In this document: positions 8,188-15,691 of the stretch, piece after piece
Numbering within the stretch: the stretch's first letter is position 1
Layout of the letters: each line of letters starts with the position of its first letter
Made by a program: the position numbers and the translations under genes
NCBI RefSeq assembly: GCF_016862675.1
Contig: NZ_BONK01000001.1
Coordinates: 186,001-250,000, forward strand
DNA from: Cellulomonas chitinilytica
GTDB lineage: Bacteria > Actinomycetota > Actinomycetes > Actinomycetales > Cellulomonadaceae
Direction of reading: 5' to 3'
DNA: 64,000 nucleotides
Notes under the pieces: generated by a model
Seen by the model: the letters and a program-made list of their open reading frames with translations, nothing else
The model's database searches: none
Told to the model about the DNA's origin: nothing

Positions 8188-8775
8188 TCAGCCTCCTGCC
8201 AGGTCGGGGTCGAGGTCGGGGTCGAGGTCGGGATCGGGCAGCACCACGCCCGCCCACCGGTCTCCGACGGCCCGGACGGTCACGGTCCGCTCCCCCGCGG
8301 CGGCGTCCAGCGCGTCGTGCTCGGACGGGTCGTGCCCGGAGGGGTCGTGGTCGCCGCGCGGCCGCTGCAGGGTGACCTCCAGCCGGTCCGACGTGAGCGC
8401 CTCGACCCACCCCTCGCCCCACTCGACGACCGTCACGGCCTCGTCGAGGCTCGAGTCGAGGTCGAGCGCGTCGACCTCGTCGAGCGACCCGAGCCGGTAC
8501 GCGTCGACGTGCACCAGGGCCGGCCCGCGCGAGCCGTCCTCGCGGGGCAGCGGCGGGTGCTCGCGCGCGATGATGAACGTCGGCGAGGCGACCTGGCCGC
8601 GGACGTGCAAGCCCGCGCCGATGCCCTGCGTGAGGGTCGTCTTGCCCGCCCCGAGGTCACCGGTCAGCACCACGAGGTCACCGGCGCGTAGCACCCCGGC
8701 GAGCGCGCGACCGAACGAGCGCGTCGCGTCGGCGTCGGGCAGACGGACCACGAGCCCGGAGGTCAGGTCGCTCAC
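8188..8775 (-). CDS. tsaE: tRNA threonylcarbamoyladenosine biosynthesis ATPase TsaE
   Basis: 195 residues from a GTG that overlaps the alr stop (GTGA). The Walker A motif LTGDLGAGKTTLTQG (residues ~38-52), SPTFIIARE and HVDAYRLGS are the TsaE hallmarks, with VVEWGEG later. It supplies ATPase activity that resets the TsaBD complex. The C-terminus is longer than usual (family ~150): an Asp/His-rich insert and a tail DPDLDPDLDPDL encoded by a tandem repeat, both beyond the core. Confidence 0.94.
   Translation of the reverse strand: MSDLTSGLVVRLPDADATRSFGRALAGVLRAGDLVVLTGDLGAGKTTLTQGIGAGLHVRGQVASPTFIIAREHPPLPREDGSRGPALVHVDAYRLGSLDEVDALDLDSSLDEAVTVVEWGEGWVEALTSDRLEVTLQRPRGDHDPSGHDPSEHDALDAAAGERTVTVRAVGDRWAGVVLPDPDLDPDLDPDLAGG
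8201..8236. repeat. 12-bp tandem repeat in the 3' end of tsaE
   Basis: Three units of AGGTCGGGGTCG (8201-8212, 8213-8224, 8225-8236; the last has one change) encode the DPDL repeats at the TsaE C-terminus. Confidence 0.9.
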
Positions 8776-9974
8776 CGGACCGCCTCGGTGGCCTCGGTGA
8801 CGGCGGCGGTGAGCAGCGTGGCCTCGGTGTCCACGTGCACGCGCGGCACCCGCGCGCCGATGCGGGTGACGATCTCGTACGCGATCGTGCCGGCCGCCTC
8901 GGCCCAGTCCTGCGCCGTGGGACCGCCGTCGGCGCCGGTGCCGAACAGCTCGACACGGTCGCCCGCGCGGTCCGTGGCACCAGGGCCGAGGTCGAGGACG
9001 ACCTGGTCCATGCACACCCGCCCCGTGACGCCGACCGTCCGGCCGCCGACACGCACCGGACCACCGGGACGGTCCTGCGTGCCGGACGCGTGCCGCGGGA
9101 CGCCGTCCGCGTACCCGAGGGGCACCACGCCGAGCACCGTCTCCTGCGGCGTGACGTACTGGTGCGCGTACGAGACCCCGTGCCCGGCGGGGACCGGCTT
9201 GACGGTCGCCAGCTCGGCCTCGAGCGTCATCGCGGGCACGAGCCCGAACTCCTGCGGCCCGCCGACCTGCGGCACGGGCGAGATGCCGTACACGGCGATG
9301 CCGGGGCGCACGAGGTCGTAGTGCACCGCCGGGTCCGTGAGGGTCGCGGCCGAGTTGGCCAGGTGCCGGACCTCCAGGTGGGCGCCGGCCTGCTCCACGC
9401 GGCGCACCGCGTCGGCGAACACCACGGCCTGCGTCCGGACGGTGGGGTGCGCCGGCTCGTCCGCGAACGCCAGGTGCGACCACACCCCGACGAGCTCGAC
9501 GGCGCCCTCGGCCTGCGCGGCGAGGGCCGCGGGAAGGAGCTCGTCGAGCTGGGCCGGGGTCAGGCCGTTGCGGCCCAGGCCCGTGTCGACCTTGAGGTGC
9601 ACGCGGGCGGCACGGCCGGCGGCGCGGGCGGCGGCGGTGACCTCGTCGAGCGCCCACGGGGCGCTCACCGACACGTCGACGTCCGCCTCCACGGCCTCGC
9701 GCAGCGGCGCGCCCGGCGCGTACAGCCACGTGAGGACGCGGGGGCCGACGACGCCGGCACGACGCAGCTCGAGGGCCTCGGGGACCTGCGCCACGCCGAG
9801 CCACCCGGCCCCGCCGTCGACGGCGGCACGGGCGCACGGCACGAGACCGTGCCCGTACGCGTCGGCCTTGACGACGGCCATGACCTGCGCGGTCAGCGCG
9901 TGCGCTGCCAGCGCGCGCACGTTGCCGCGGACGGCCGCGAGATCGACGACGGCTCGGGCGGGGTACTCGCTCAC
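8772..9974 (-). CDS. alr: Alanine racemase
   Basis: 400 residues from GTG 9974; an in-frame ATG 63 bases upstream lacks similarity. PLP-binding AVVKADAYGHG puts the Schiff-base Lys at residue 36, with the opposite-face Tyr in the GVSYAHQYVT segment. GLGRNGL, HLANSAA and VRPGIAVYGI are further landmarks. It converts L-Ala to D-Ala for peptidoglycan. First gene of the alr-tsaE-tsaB-rimI-sulfurtransferase operon, with a GTGA overlap to tsaE; a GACACT -10-like hexamer sits seven bases before the start. Confidence 0.96.
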   Translation of the reverse strand: MSEYPARAVVDLAAVRGNVRALAAHALTAQVMAVVKADAYGHGLVPCARAAVDGGAGWLGVAQVPEALELRRAGVVGPRVLTWLYAPGAPLREAVEADVDVSVSAPWALDEVTAAARAAGRAARVHLKVDTGLGRNGLTPAQLDELLPAALAAQAEGAVELVGVWSHLAFADEPAHPTVRTQAVVFADAVRRVEQAGAHLEVRHLANSAATLTDPAVHYDLVRPGIAVYGISPVPQVGGPQEFGLVPAMTLEAELATVKPVPAGHGVSYAHQYVTPQETVLGVVPLGYADGVPRHASGTQDRPGGPVRVGGRTVGVTGRVCMDQVVLDLGPGATDRAGDRVELFGTGADGGPTAQDWAEAAGTIAYEIVTRIGARVPRVHVDTEATLLTAAVTEATEAVR

Positions 9975-9987
9975 GGCGCCCAGTGTC
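9975..9987 (-). promoter_or_regulatory. Possible leaderless -10 of alr
   Basis: GACACT (9987-9982, minus strand) followed by seven bases and the GTG start. It departs from TAnnnT at the first base but repeats the spacing seen at other genes here. Confidence 0.35.
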
Positions 9988-10073
9988 GCACCCCGGCTCA
10001 GGCCGACGGCCCGGACGGTCGCATCCCGGCCGACCACGACCTCAGCGCGACGCCGGCGGACCTCCGCGCGACG

Positions 10074-10739
10074 TCAGCTCGGCCGCACGACGACGTCGGC
10101 CCGGCCGGCGGTCGCCGCGACGAGCACCGCGTTGCGCTCGTCGGGCCCGTGCGCCCACTCCCGTGCCGCGTCGGGGGCCTTGCCGAACGCCTCGTGCCGC
10201 GCGACGAGCCGCTGGAGGCGCACGGTGTCGTCGGGCGCCACGAACCAGCACTCGTCGAGCAGACCGGCGACGGGCTCGAAGCCCTGCTCGTCGAGCAGCA
10301 GGTAGTTCCCCTCGACGACGACCAGCGGCGCGTCGGGCGGCACCGCGATCGCCCCCGCCACGCCGTTGCGCAGGTCGCGGCGGTACTCGGGCGCGTACAC
10401 GGTCTCGCCGGGCCGGGGGTCGCGGAGCCGCCGCAGGAGGGAGACGAACCCGGCGGCGTCGAACGTGTCGGGCGCCCCCTTGCGGTCGGCCCTGCCGAGC
10501 CGTTCCAGCTCCGTCTGCGCGAGGTGGAAGCCGTCCATCGGCACGACCACGACGTCCGGGTAGGCCGCGCCGACGTCCGCGGCGAGCGTGGTCTTGCCCG
10601 CGCCCGGCGACCCGGTGATGCCGAGGATCCGGCGACCGCCGGCCGCGAGGAGGTCGTCGAGCCGGCGCCGCAGGTCGGGCGCGAGCGTCACGGGTCCAGT
10701 CTTGAGGCCAGTCACGGGGCCAGTCACGGGTCCGGTCAC
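10074..10739 (-). CDS. P-loop nucleoside/nucleotide kinase family protein (uridine kinase/PanK fold)
   Basis: 221 residues if started at GTG 10739, which overlaps the upstream stop (GTGA). Walker A GITGSPGAGKTTLAAD, the substrate loop VVVPMDGFHLAQTEL, a KGAPDTFDAAGF motif, YAPEYRRDLRNGV and the LVVVEGNYLLLDE strand match the actinobacterial kinase family near phosphoribulokinase/uridine kinase and type I pantothenate kinase. The substrate is not established; coaA is encoded separately at 19 kb. The N-terminus is made by a 12-bp repeat giving several in-frame GTG codons, so the true start may be any of 10739, 10727, 10715 or 10691. Confidence 0.82.
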   Translation of the reverse strand: MTGPVTGPVTGLKTGPVTLAPDLRRRLDDLLAAGGRRILGITGSPGAGKTTLAADVGAAYPDVVVVPMDGFHLAQTELERLGRADRKGAPDTFDAAGFVSLLRRLRDPRPGETVYAPEYRRDLRNGVAGAIAVPPDAPLVVVEGNYLLLDEQGFEPVAGLLDECWFVAPDDTVRLQRLVARHEAFGKAPDAAREWAHGPDERNAVLVAATAGRADVVVRPS

Positions 10740-10746
10740 GGGGCCA
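10687..10746. repeat. 12-bp tandem repeat at the nnr/kinase junction
   Basis: Five units of the GTCACGGGGCCA type span 10687-10746, the second diverged (GTCTTGAGGCCA). It covers the last codons of the NAD(P)HX repair gene and the first codons of the kinase, and most units supply an in-frame GTG. Confidence 0.9.
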
Positions 10747-12286
10747 GTGTGCCCGCCTCCCGCAGCAGGTCCGCGATCGTGCCCGGCAGCGCGTCGGCGA
10801 CCGCGGCCGCGTCGACCGGTCCGCCCGGGTTCGCCCGGTGCGCCGCACGGCCGTGCACGAGCGCGGCCGTGGCCGCGAGCGCCGCGACCAGGCTCGCGTC
10901 GTCGTGCAGGTCGTCGACCCGCCCGGCGAGCAGGGCGCCGAGGATGCCCGCGAGCACGTCGCCCGCGCCCGCGGTCGCCAGCCAGGCCGGCGCGTCCGCC
11001 TGCGCGTACGCCGCGCCGCCACGACCGGCCACCACGGTGACCCCGCCCTTGAGCAGCACCGTGGCACCGGTGCGCTCGTGCGCCAGCCGCGCCCACCGCA
11101 GCGGCTCGGCCTCGACGCCGGCCCGGTCCACGTCCGCGCCGAGCCTCGTGAGCAGCCGGGCGAGCTCGCCCGCGTGCGGCGTGAGGACGACGTGGGGTCC
11201 GACGTGGCGGGGCAGCAGCTCGAGCGCGCCCGCGTCCACCACGGCGGCCTCGCCGCGCTGCAGCACGCCCTCGAACGCGAACTCGATCCGCCGGCGCTGG
11301 CCCGCGTCGTCGGGCGACACCCCGGGCCCGAACACCCAGGACTGCACCCTGCCCGGCCCCACGACCACCTCGGGCCGGTGCGCGACCACGGTCTCGCCGA
11401 CGTCGCCGAGGTAGCGCACCATGCCGGCACCGCTGCGCACCGCCGCGGTGGTGGCGAGCACGGCCGCACCCGGGTACGACCGGGTGCCGGCGACCACGCC
11501 GACGACGCCGCGGGTGTACTTGTGCGACGCGGCGACCGGCACGGGCCACAGCGCCGCGGCGTCGGGCACCTCCAGCCGGACCACGTGCGGCCTGGCCCCC
11601 TCCGGGAGACCGCCCAGCCCGATGTCGACGACCTCGACCCGCCCCACGGAGCGGGCTGCGGGCGGCAGGAGGAGGCCCGGCTTGGCCGCCCCGAACGTGA
11701 CCGTGAGGTCCGCGTCGAGCACGGGGCCCGACCGCGTGCCGTCGTCCACACCGATCCCCGACGGCACGTCGACCGCCACGACGAACGGGCGGTCCGGCAG
11801 CGCCCCGACGGCCGAGACGAGCGCACCGGCGACCCCGCCGACGCCGCCGCCGCGCGCCCCGATCCCGAGCACGCCGTCGAGCACCACGTCCGCGCGGGCG
11901 GCCAGCGCGGCCGCCTCGTCGACGGGGACGCGCCGGACGTCCGGACCTTCGGGGTCCGCCACCGTCACCACCCGGCCGCCCGCCGCCCGCACCGCCGCGA
12001 GGCCCGCCGCATGCACCCGCGCCGACGTCGTCACCGCCCACACCTCGACGCCGCGCCCCGCCAGCAGGGCCCCCGCGTGCAGCGCGTCGCCGCCGTTGTT
12101 CCCACCGCCGGCCAGCACCACCGCGCGGGCCCCGCCGACGCGTCCGCGCCGCTCCCGCAGCACCCCGGCGACGTGCACCGCCAGCGCGAACGACGCCCGC
12201 TCCATGAGCGGGACCCCGGCCGCCAGCAGCGGCTCCTCCAGCGCCCGGACCTGGTCCGACGTCCATGCGACCCTCACGAGGCTCAT
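10736..12286 (-). CDS. nnr: Bifunctional NAD(P)H-hydrate epimerase / ADP-dependent NAD(P)H-hydrate dehydratase
   Basis: 516 residues from ATG 12286. The N-terminal YjeF-type epimerase domain (to about 215) shows VVLAGGGNNGGDALHAG and the VAVDVPSGIGVDDGT loop; the C-terminal ribokinase-like dehydratase domain shows KYTRGVVGVVAGT, VVLTPHAGELARLL, VLLKGGVTVVA and the catalytic TAGAGDVLAGILGALLA. It repairs damaged NADHX/NADPHX. The stop overlaps the start of the kinase gene. It is divergent from the LLM oxidoreductase with 30 bases between starts. Confidence 0.95.
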   Translation of the reverse strand: MSLVRVAWTSDQVRALEEPLLAAGVPLMERASFALAVHVAGVLRERRGRVGGARAVVLAGGGNNGGDALHAGALLAGRGVEVWAVTTSARVHAAGLAAVRAAGGRVVTVADPEGPDVRRVPVDEAAALAARADVVLDGVLGIGARGGGVGGVAGALVSAVGALPDRPFVVAVDVPSGIGVDDGTRSGPVLDADLTVTFGAAKPGLLLPPAARSVGRVEVVDIGLGGLPEGARPHVVRLEVPDAAALWPVPVAASHKYTRGVVGVVAGTRSYPGAAVLATTAAVRSGAGMVRYLGDVGETVVAHRPEVVVGPGRVQSWVFGPGVSPDDAGQRRRIEFAFEGVLQRGEAAVVDAGALELLPRHVGPHVVLTPHAGELARLLTRLGADVDRAGVEAEPLRWARLAHERTGATVLLKGGVTVVAGRGGAAYAQADAPAWLATAGAGDVLAGILGALLAGRVDDLHDDASLVAALAATAALVHGRAAHRANPGGPVDAAAVADALPGTIADLLREAGTLAP

Positions 12287-12303
12287 CCTCGCGGTTGCGC
12301 CGG

Positions 12304-12316
12304 TAACGTGCCTGGC
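12304..12316 (+). promoter_or_regulatory. Leaderless -10 of the LLM oxidoreductase gene
   Basis: TAACGT (12304-12309) followed by seven bases and ATG 12317. The upstream spacer is only 30 bases, so any -35 would lie inside the 5' end of nnr. Confidence 0.5.
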
Positions 12317-13303
12317 ATGCGATTCGGACTCTTCATCCCGCAGGGCTGGCGGCAGGACCTCACCGGCATCGAGACGCGCGACCACTGGGCCGTAATGAAC
12401 GGTCTCGCGCAGCACGCCGACCAGGGCGAGACCTTCGACTCGATCTGGGTGTACGACCACTTCCACGCGGTGCCTGAGCCGAACGGCGAGGCCACGCACG
12501 AGGCGTGGAGCCTCATCAACGCCTTCGCGGCGACGACGTCACGCGTGAAGCTCGGGCAGATGTGCACGTGCATGGCGTACCGCAACCCCGCGTACCTGGC
12601 GAAGGTCGCCGCGACGGCCGACGTCATCTCCGGCGGCCGCGTGCAGATGGGCATCGGCGCCGGCTGGTACGAGCACGAGTGGCGGGCATACGGCTACGGC
12701 TTCCCGCGCGCCGGCGAGCGCATCGCGATGCTCGACGAGGGCGTGCAGATCTTCAAGCAGCTCTGGACGAACGGCGTCGCGACGCTCGACGGCGAGCACT
12801 ACCAGGTGGACGGCGCACAGCTGTCACCGCTCCCCCTGCAGGTGGACGGTCCCCCGCTGTGGGTCGCCGGCGGCGGCGAGAAGAAGACCCTGCGCATCGC
12901 CGCCGAGCACGCGCAGTACACGAACTTCGACGGCTCCCTCGACGGCTTCGCGCGCAAGTCGGAGGTCCTGCGCGGCCACTGCGAGGCGATCGGCCGCCCG
13001 TTCGAGGAGATCACGCGGTCCGCCAACTACAACGTGGTCATCGGCGAGACTCAGGCCGACGTGGACGACAAGGCCGCGTGGGTCGAGGAGCACCTCTCCC
13101 TGACCGTGCCGAACAAGGCCGCCGAGGTCGCCGAGGAGTTCCGCCGGGGCACGCTCGTCGGGACGCCCGAGCAGCTCGTCGACAAGCTCACGGCGCTCGA
13201 GGCGCTCGGCATGACGTACGCGATCACGTACTTCCTCGACGCCGCGTACGACCGGTCGAGCATCGAGCTGTTCGAGCGCGAGGTCGTCGCCGCCCTGCGG
13301 TGA
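12317..13303 (+). CDS. LLM class F420-dependent oxidoreductase
   Basis: 328 residues. A luciferase-like TIM barrel: MRFGLFIPQGW start, DSIWVYDHFHAVPE, KLGQMCTCMAYRNPAYLAK, the ISGGRVQMGIGAGWYEHEWRAYG segment that typifies this F420 branch, and PPLWVAGGGEKKTLRI. Members use reduced F420 for hydride transfer, and F420 is widespread in actinobacteria; the substrate is unknown. It stands alone between divergent nnr and the membrane protein downstream, which starts 46 bases after its stop. Confidence 0.88.
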   Translation: MRFGLFIPQGWRQDLTGIETRDHWAVMNGLAQHADQGETFDSIWVYDHFHAVPEPNGEATHEAWSLINAFAATTSRVKLGQMCTCMAYRNPAYLAKVAATADVISGGRVQMGIGAGWYEHEWRAYGYGFPRAGERIAMLDEGVQIFKQLWTNGVATLDGEHYQVDGAQLSPLPLQVDGPPLWVAGGGEKKTLRIAAEHAQYTNFDGSLDGFARKSEVLRGHCEAIGRPFEEITRSANYNVVIGETQADVDDKAAWVEEHLSLTVPNKAAEVAEEFRRGTLVGTPEQLVDKLTALEALGMTYAITYFLDAAYDRSSIELFEREVVAALR

Positions 13304-13349
13304 GCGTGCGCGGTTCAAGTGGCCGGGCCTGGATGTCGATGCTCGACCC

Positions 13350-14900
13350 GTGAGCACGTGGAGCGGCACCCCGCACCCCGGCACCGGGCAGGGAGGCGCG
13401 CCGGGCACCGCGCAGCACCCCGGCACGGTCCCCCAGGGCGCCGCCCTGCCCCTGGAGCACGACGAGGTCCTCGCGTCCTGGTGGTGGTGGACGGACGCGG
13501 CCCGCGCCGCCGACGAGCCCACCCTCGCCCTCGCGCTCGACGACCGCCGTCCCGCCGGACCATGGTCCGGGCCCGACCCGGCCGTGCCGGACGTGCTGCG
13601 CGCCCGCGACCTCCTGCTCGTCGGCCGCCTCGACGAGGCCGACGTCACCCTCGACCGCGCCGCCCGGGCGGCCTCGCCGACCGGCGACGTCGCCTACCCG
13701 CAGCTCGTGCTCAGCGCGGTGCGGGCCGCGCGCCGCGACGACCAGTCGTGGTCCGCGCTCCTCGGGTCGGCCGCGTCACGCTGGCCGGCGGCGACGGTGG
13801 CCCCGCTGGTCGCCGCGGCGGCGGACGCCCGCGGCGACCGGGACACGGCCGACCGCGCTCGGGTGGCCGCCGGGCCGGAGCGCTCCACCGGGGAGTCCTT
13901 CGTGCGGACGGCCGTCGCGGCGCTCGCGGCCCGGCCCGCGAAGGACGCCGCAAGGCTCGGCGCGCTCGTCGCGGCCTGGGCCGACCGCACGCTGCGGCGG
14001 CGGGCCGAGCCCGACGTGGCGACCGCGCTCGTGATCGCCGACGCGCTCGCCGCCCGCGGCGACCGCGCGGGGGCGCGCCTCCTGCTGCACGCGGTGGACG
14101 TCCGTGTGCCGGCGAACGCCGACGTGCGCGCCGCCGCCAAGCGCCTCACGCCGTCCCTGCTCCGGTACTGGGTGGCGGGTGCGTGCGCCGCGGCCGTCCT
14201 GGCCGCGACGGCGCTCGTCGCAGCGATGCACGGGGATGCCCAGCTCATGCGGTTCGTCGCGCCGGCCGCCGCGTTCGGCTTCCTCGCGCTGGTGCGGGCG
14301 CCGGGTCTGACGCGCACCGAGACGTCCGTCTGGCGCGAGCTGCGCACCAGGGTCTACGACGAGGACAAGGGGGGGACCACGTCGCGCGAGTCGCAGTCGG
14401 CCGGGTGGTACATGCTCGCGGTCATCGCGGGCGGGACCGTCGCCGTCGTGGTGGACCTGACCGTCGTCGCGAGCGTGGGCCGTGCCCTGAGCGGGGATGC
14501 CGCGTGGGCGACGTCGGGGGCGACGCTCGGTGTGTTCGTCGTCGTCGGGGCGCTCGGCGTGGTGGCCGGCGCGCTCGGCGCACGCGCCGCGGTCCGTGCC
14601 GGCCTCCGCCGCCGCCGCGACCGTCGGGCCGCCGCCGAGGCGCTCGCCCGGTCGCAGGCGGGCTCCACGTGCCGGTGCACGACGGACCGCTGGGTCGCGG
14701 ACCCCCTCGCCTCCGACTACGCCGCGTTCCACCTGGTCACGTGGACGGGCGTCGCCGCGCCCGTGCCAGGTGGCACGCTGCAGCGGTGCCCCCGCACGGG
14801 GACGCTGTGGCTGACCGGGCCGGTCGGTGCAGGCGGGCGGACGCTCGCGCTGAGCGGACGGCCGCCCGGCCCGGCGGTGCCGCAGCCGTACCGCGGCTGA
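13350..14900 (+). CDS. Uncharacterised membrane protein with helical-repeat N-terminus and Cys-containing C-terminus
   Basis: 516 residues from GTG 13350 (GATGCT lies six bases upstream, a weak leaderless -10). I do not recognise a family. Residues 1-30 are Gly/Pro-rich; about 35-265 are Ala/Arg-rich amphipathic helices that could be TPR-like; four membrane segments follow near 271-292, 299-315, 352-375 and 392-415; the C-terminal ~100 residues carry CRC (near 440) and another Cys in an RCPRTG context, suggesting a small metal or disulfide site. Codon bias matches neighbouring genes, so recent transfer is not indicated. It converges on the GNAT gene, four bases away. Confidence 0.75.
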   Translation: MSTWSGTPHPGTGQGGAPGTAQHPGTVPQGAALPLEHDEVLASWWWWTDAARAADEPTLALALDDRRPAGPWSGPDPAVPDVLRARDLLLVGRLDEADVTLDRAARAASPTGDVAYPQLVLSAVRAARRDDQSWSALLGSAASRWPAATVAPLVAAAADARGDRDTADRARVAAGPERSTGESFVRTAVAALAARPAKDAARLGALVAAWADRTLRRRAEPDVATALVIADALAARGDRAGARLLLHAVDVRVPANADVRAAAKRLTPSLLRYWVAGACAAAVLAATALVAAMHGDAQLMRFVAPAAAFGFLALVRAPGLTRTETSVWRELRTRVYDEDKGGTTSRESQSAGWYMLAVIAGGTVAVVVDLTVVASVGRALSGDAAWATSGATLGVFVVVGALGVVAGALGARAAVRAGLRRRRDRRAAAEALARSQAGSTCRCTTDRWVADPLASDYAAFHLVTWTGVAAPVPGGTLQRCPRTGTLWLTGPVGAGGRTLALSGRPPGPAVPQPYRG

Positions 14901-14904
14901 CCCG

Positions 14905-15318
14905 TCAGCCGTTCCGGCTCGGGCGGACCATGATCGTTCCCCCCGGCTCGCCGAACCCGTACCCGCTGTACAGCCCGTGCGCGTCCGCGGTGGCGAGCAC
15001 CCACCGGAACCGGGCGCCGGGGCCGTCGTCGACCATCGTCGAGACGATGCGCCTGCCCAGCCCGTGGCCGCGGTGCGCCGGGTCGACGATCACGTCCGCG
15101 AGGTAGGCGAAGTCCACGCCGTCCGAGACGGCCCGGGCGAACCCGACGGTCGCACCCGTCGCGTCGTCCCACACGCCGACGACCCGCCAGGACGCGTCGA
15201 TCTGTCGATCGAGGTGCTCGCGCTCGCGCCACCGGCCCCAGTACGCCTCGGTCGAGAGCAGCCGCCAGACGGCATCCCGGTCGACGCGGTCCCGGTCGTC
15301 GCTCACGGTGTACGTCAT
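14905..15318 (-). CDS. GNAT-family N-acetyltransferase
   Basis: 137 residues. The acetyl-CoA site appears as ADVIVDPAHRGHGLGRRIVSTMV (residues ~75-97), with RFRWVLATADAHGLYSGYGF before the end. The start lies three bases after acpS, so it is probably cotranscribed with glmS-acpS. This short family (WRLLS...YWGRWREREHLDRQI at the start) is common in actinobacteria; its substrate, a small molecule or protein amine, is unknown. Confidence 0.85.
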   Translation of the reverse strand: MTYTVSDDRDRVDRDAVWRLLSTEAYWGRWREREHLDRQIDASWRVVGVWDDATGATVGFARAVSDGVDFAYLADVIVDPAHRGHGLGRRIVSTMVDDGPGARFRWVLATADAHGLYSGYGFGEPGGTIMVRPSRNG

Positions 15319-15321
15319 CGA

Positions 15322-15675
15322 TCAGTCCCGTTCCGCGACGACGACCGCGGAGGCGATCCCCGCGTCGTGCGAGATCGACAGGTGGAACCGGCTGACCCCG
15401 AGCTCGGTCGCCCGCGCGAGCACGGTGCCGACGACCTCGATCTCGGGCTGCGCCCCGGAGATCCGACGGACGGTCGCGTCCTGCCAGCTCATCCCCGGGG
15501 GTGCGCCCAACGCCTTCGCGATGGCCTCCTTGGCGGCGAACCGCGCGGCGAGCGACGTCTCCGGCATCTCGCGCTCCTCCGGGGTGAACAGCTTGTCCCG
15601 CAACGCCGGCACCCGGTGCAGGGTCGCGACGAAGCGGGCGACGTCGACGACGTCGATGCCGACGCCGACGATCAC
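15322..15675 (-). CDS. acpS: Holo-[acyl-carrier-protein] synthase
   Basis: 117 residues from GTG. The Mg-binding Asp is in [12 protein letters not shown] (residue 8) and the second acidic ligand in [33 protein letters not shown] closes the trimer fold. It transfers the 4'-phosphopantetheine arm from CoA to acyl carrier protein. It lies between glmS (16 bases upstream) and the GNAT gene, in the order common for actinobacteria. Confidence 0.96.
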   Translation of the reverse strand: MIVGVGIDVVDVARFVATLHRVPALRDKLFTPEEREMPETSLAARFAAKEAIAKALGAPPGMSWQDATVRRISGAQPEIEVVGTVLARATELGVSRFHLSISHDAGIASAVVVAERD

Positions 15676-15691
15676 GCGCGGGTCCGGCGCG

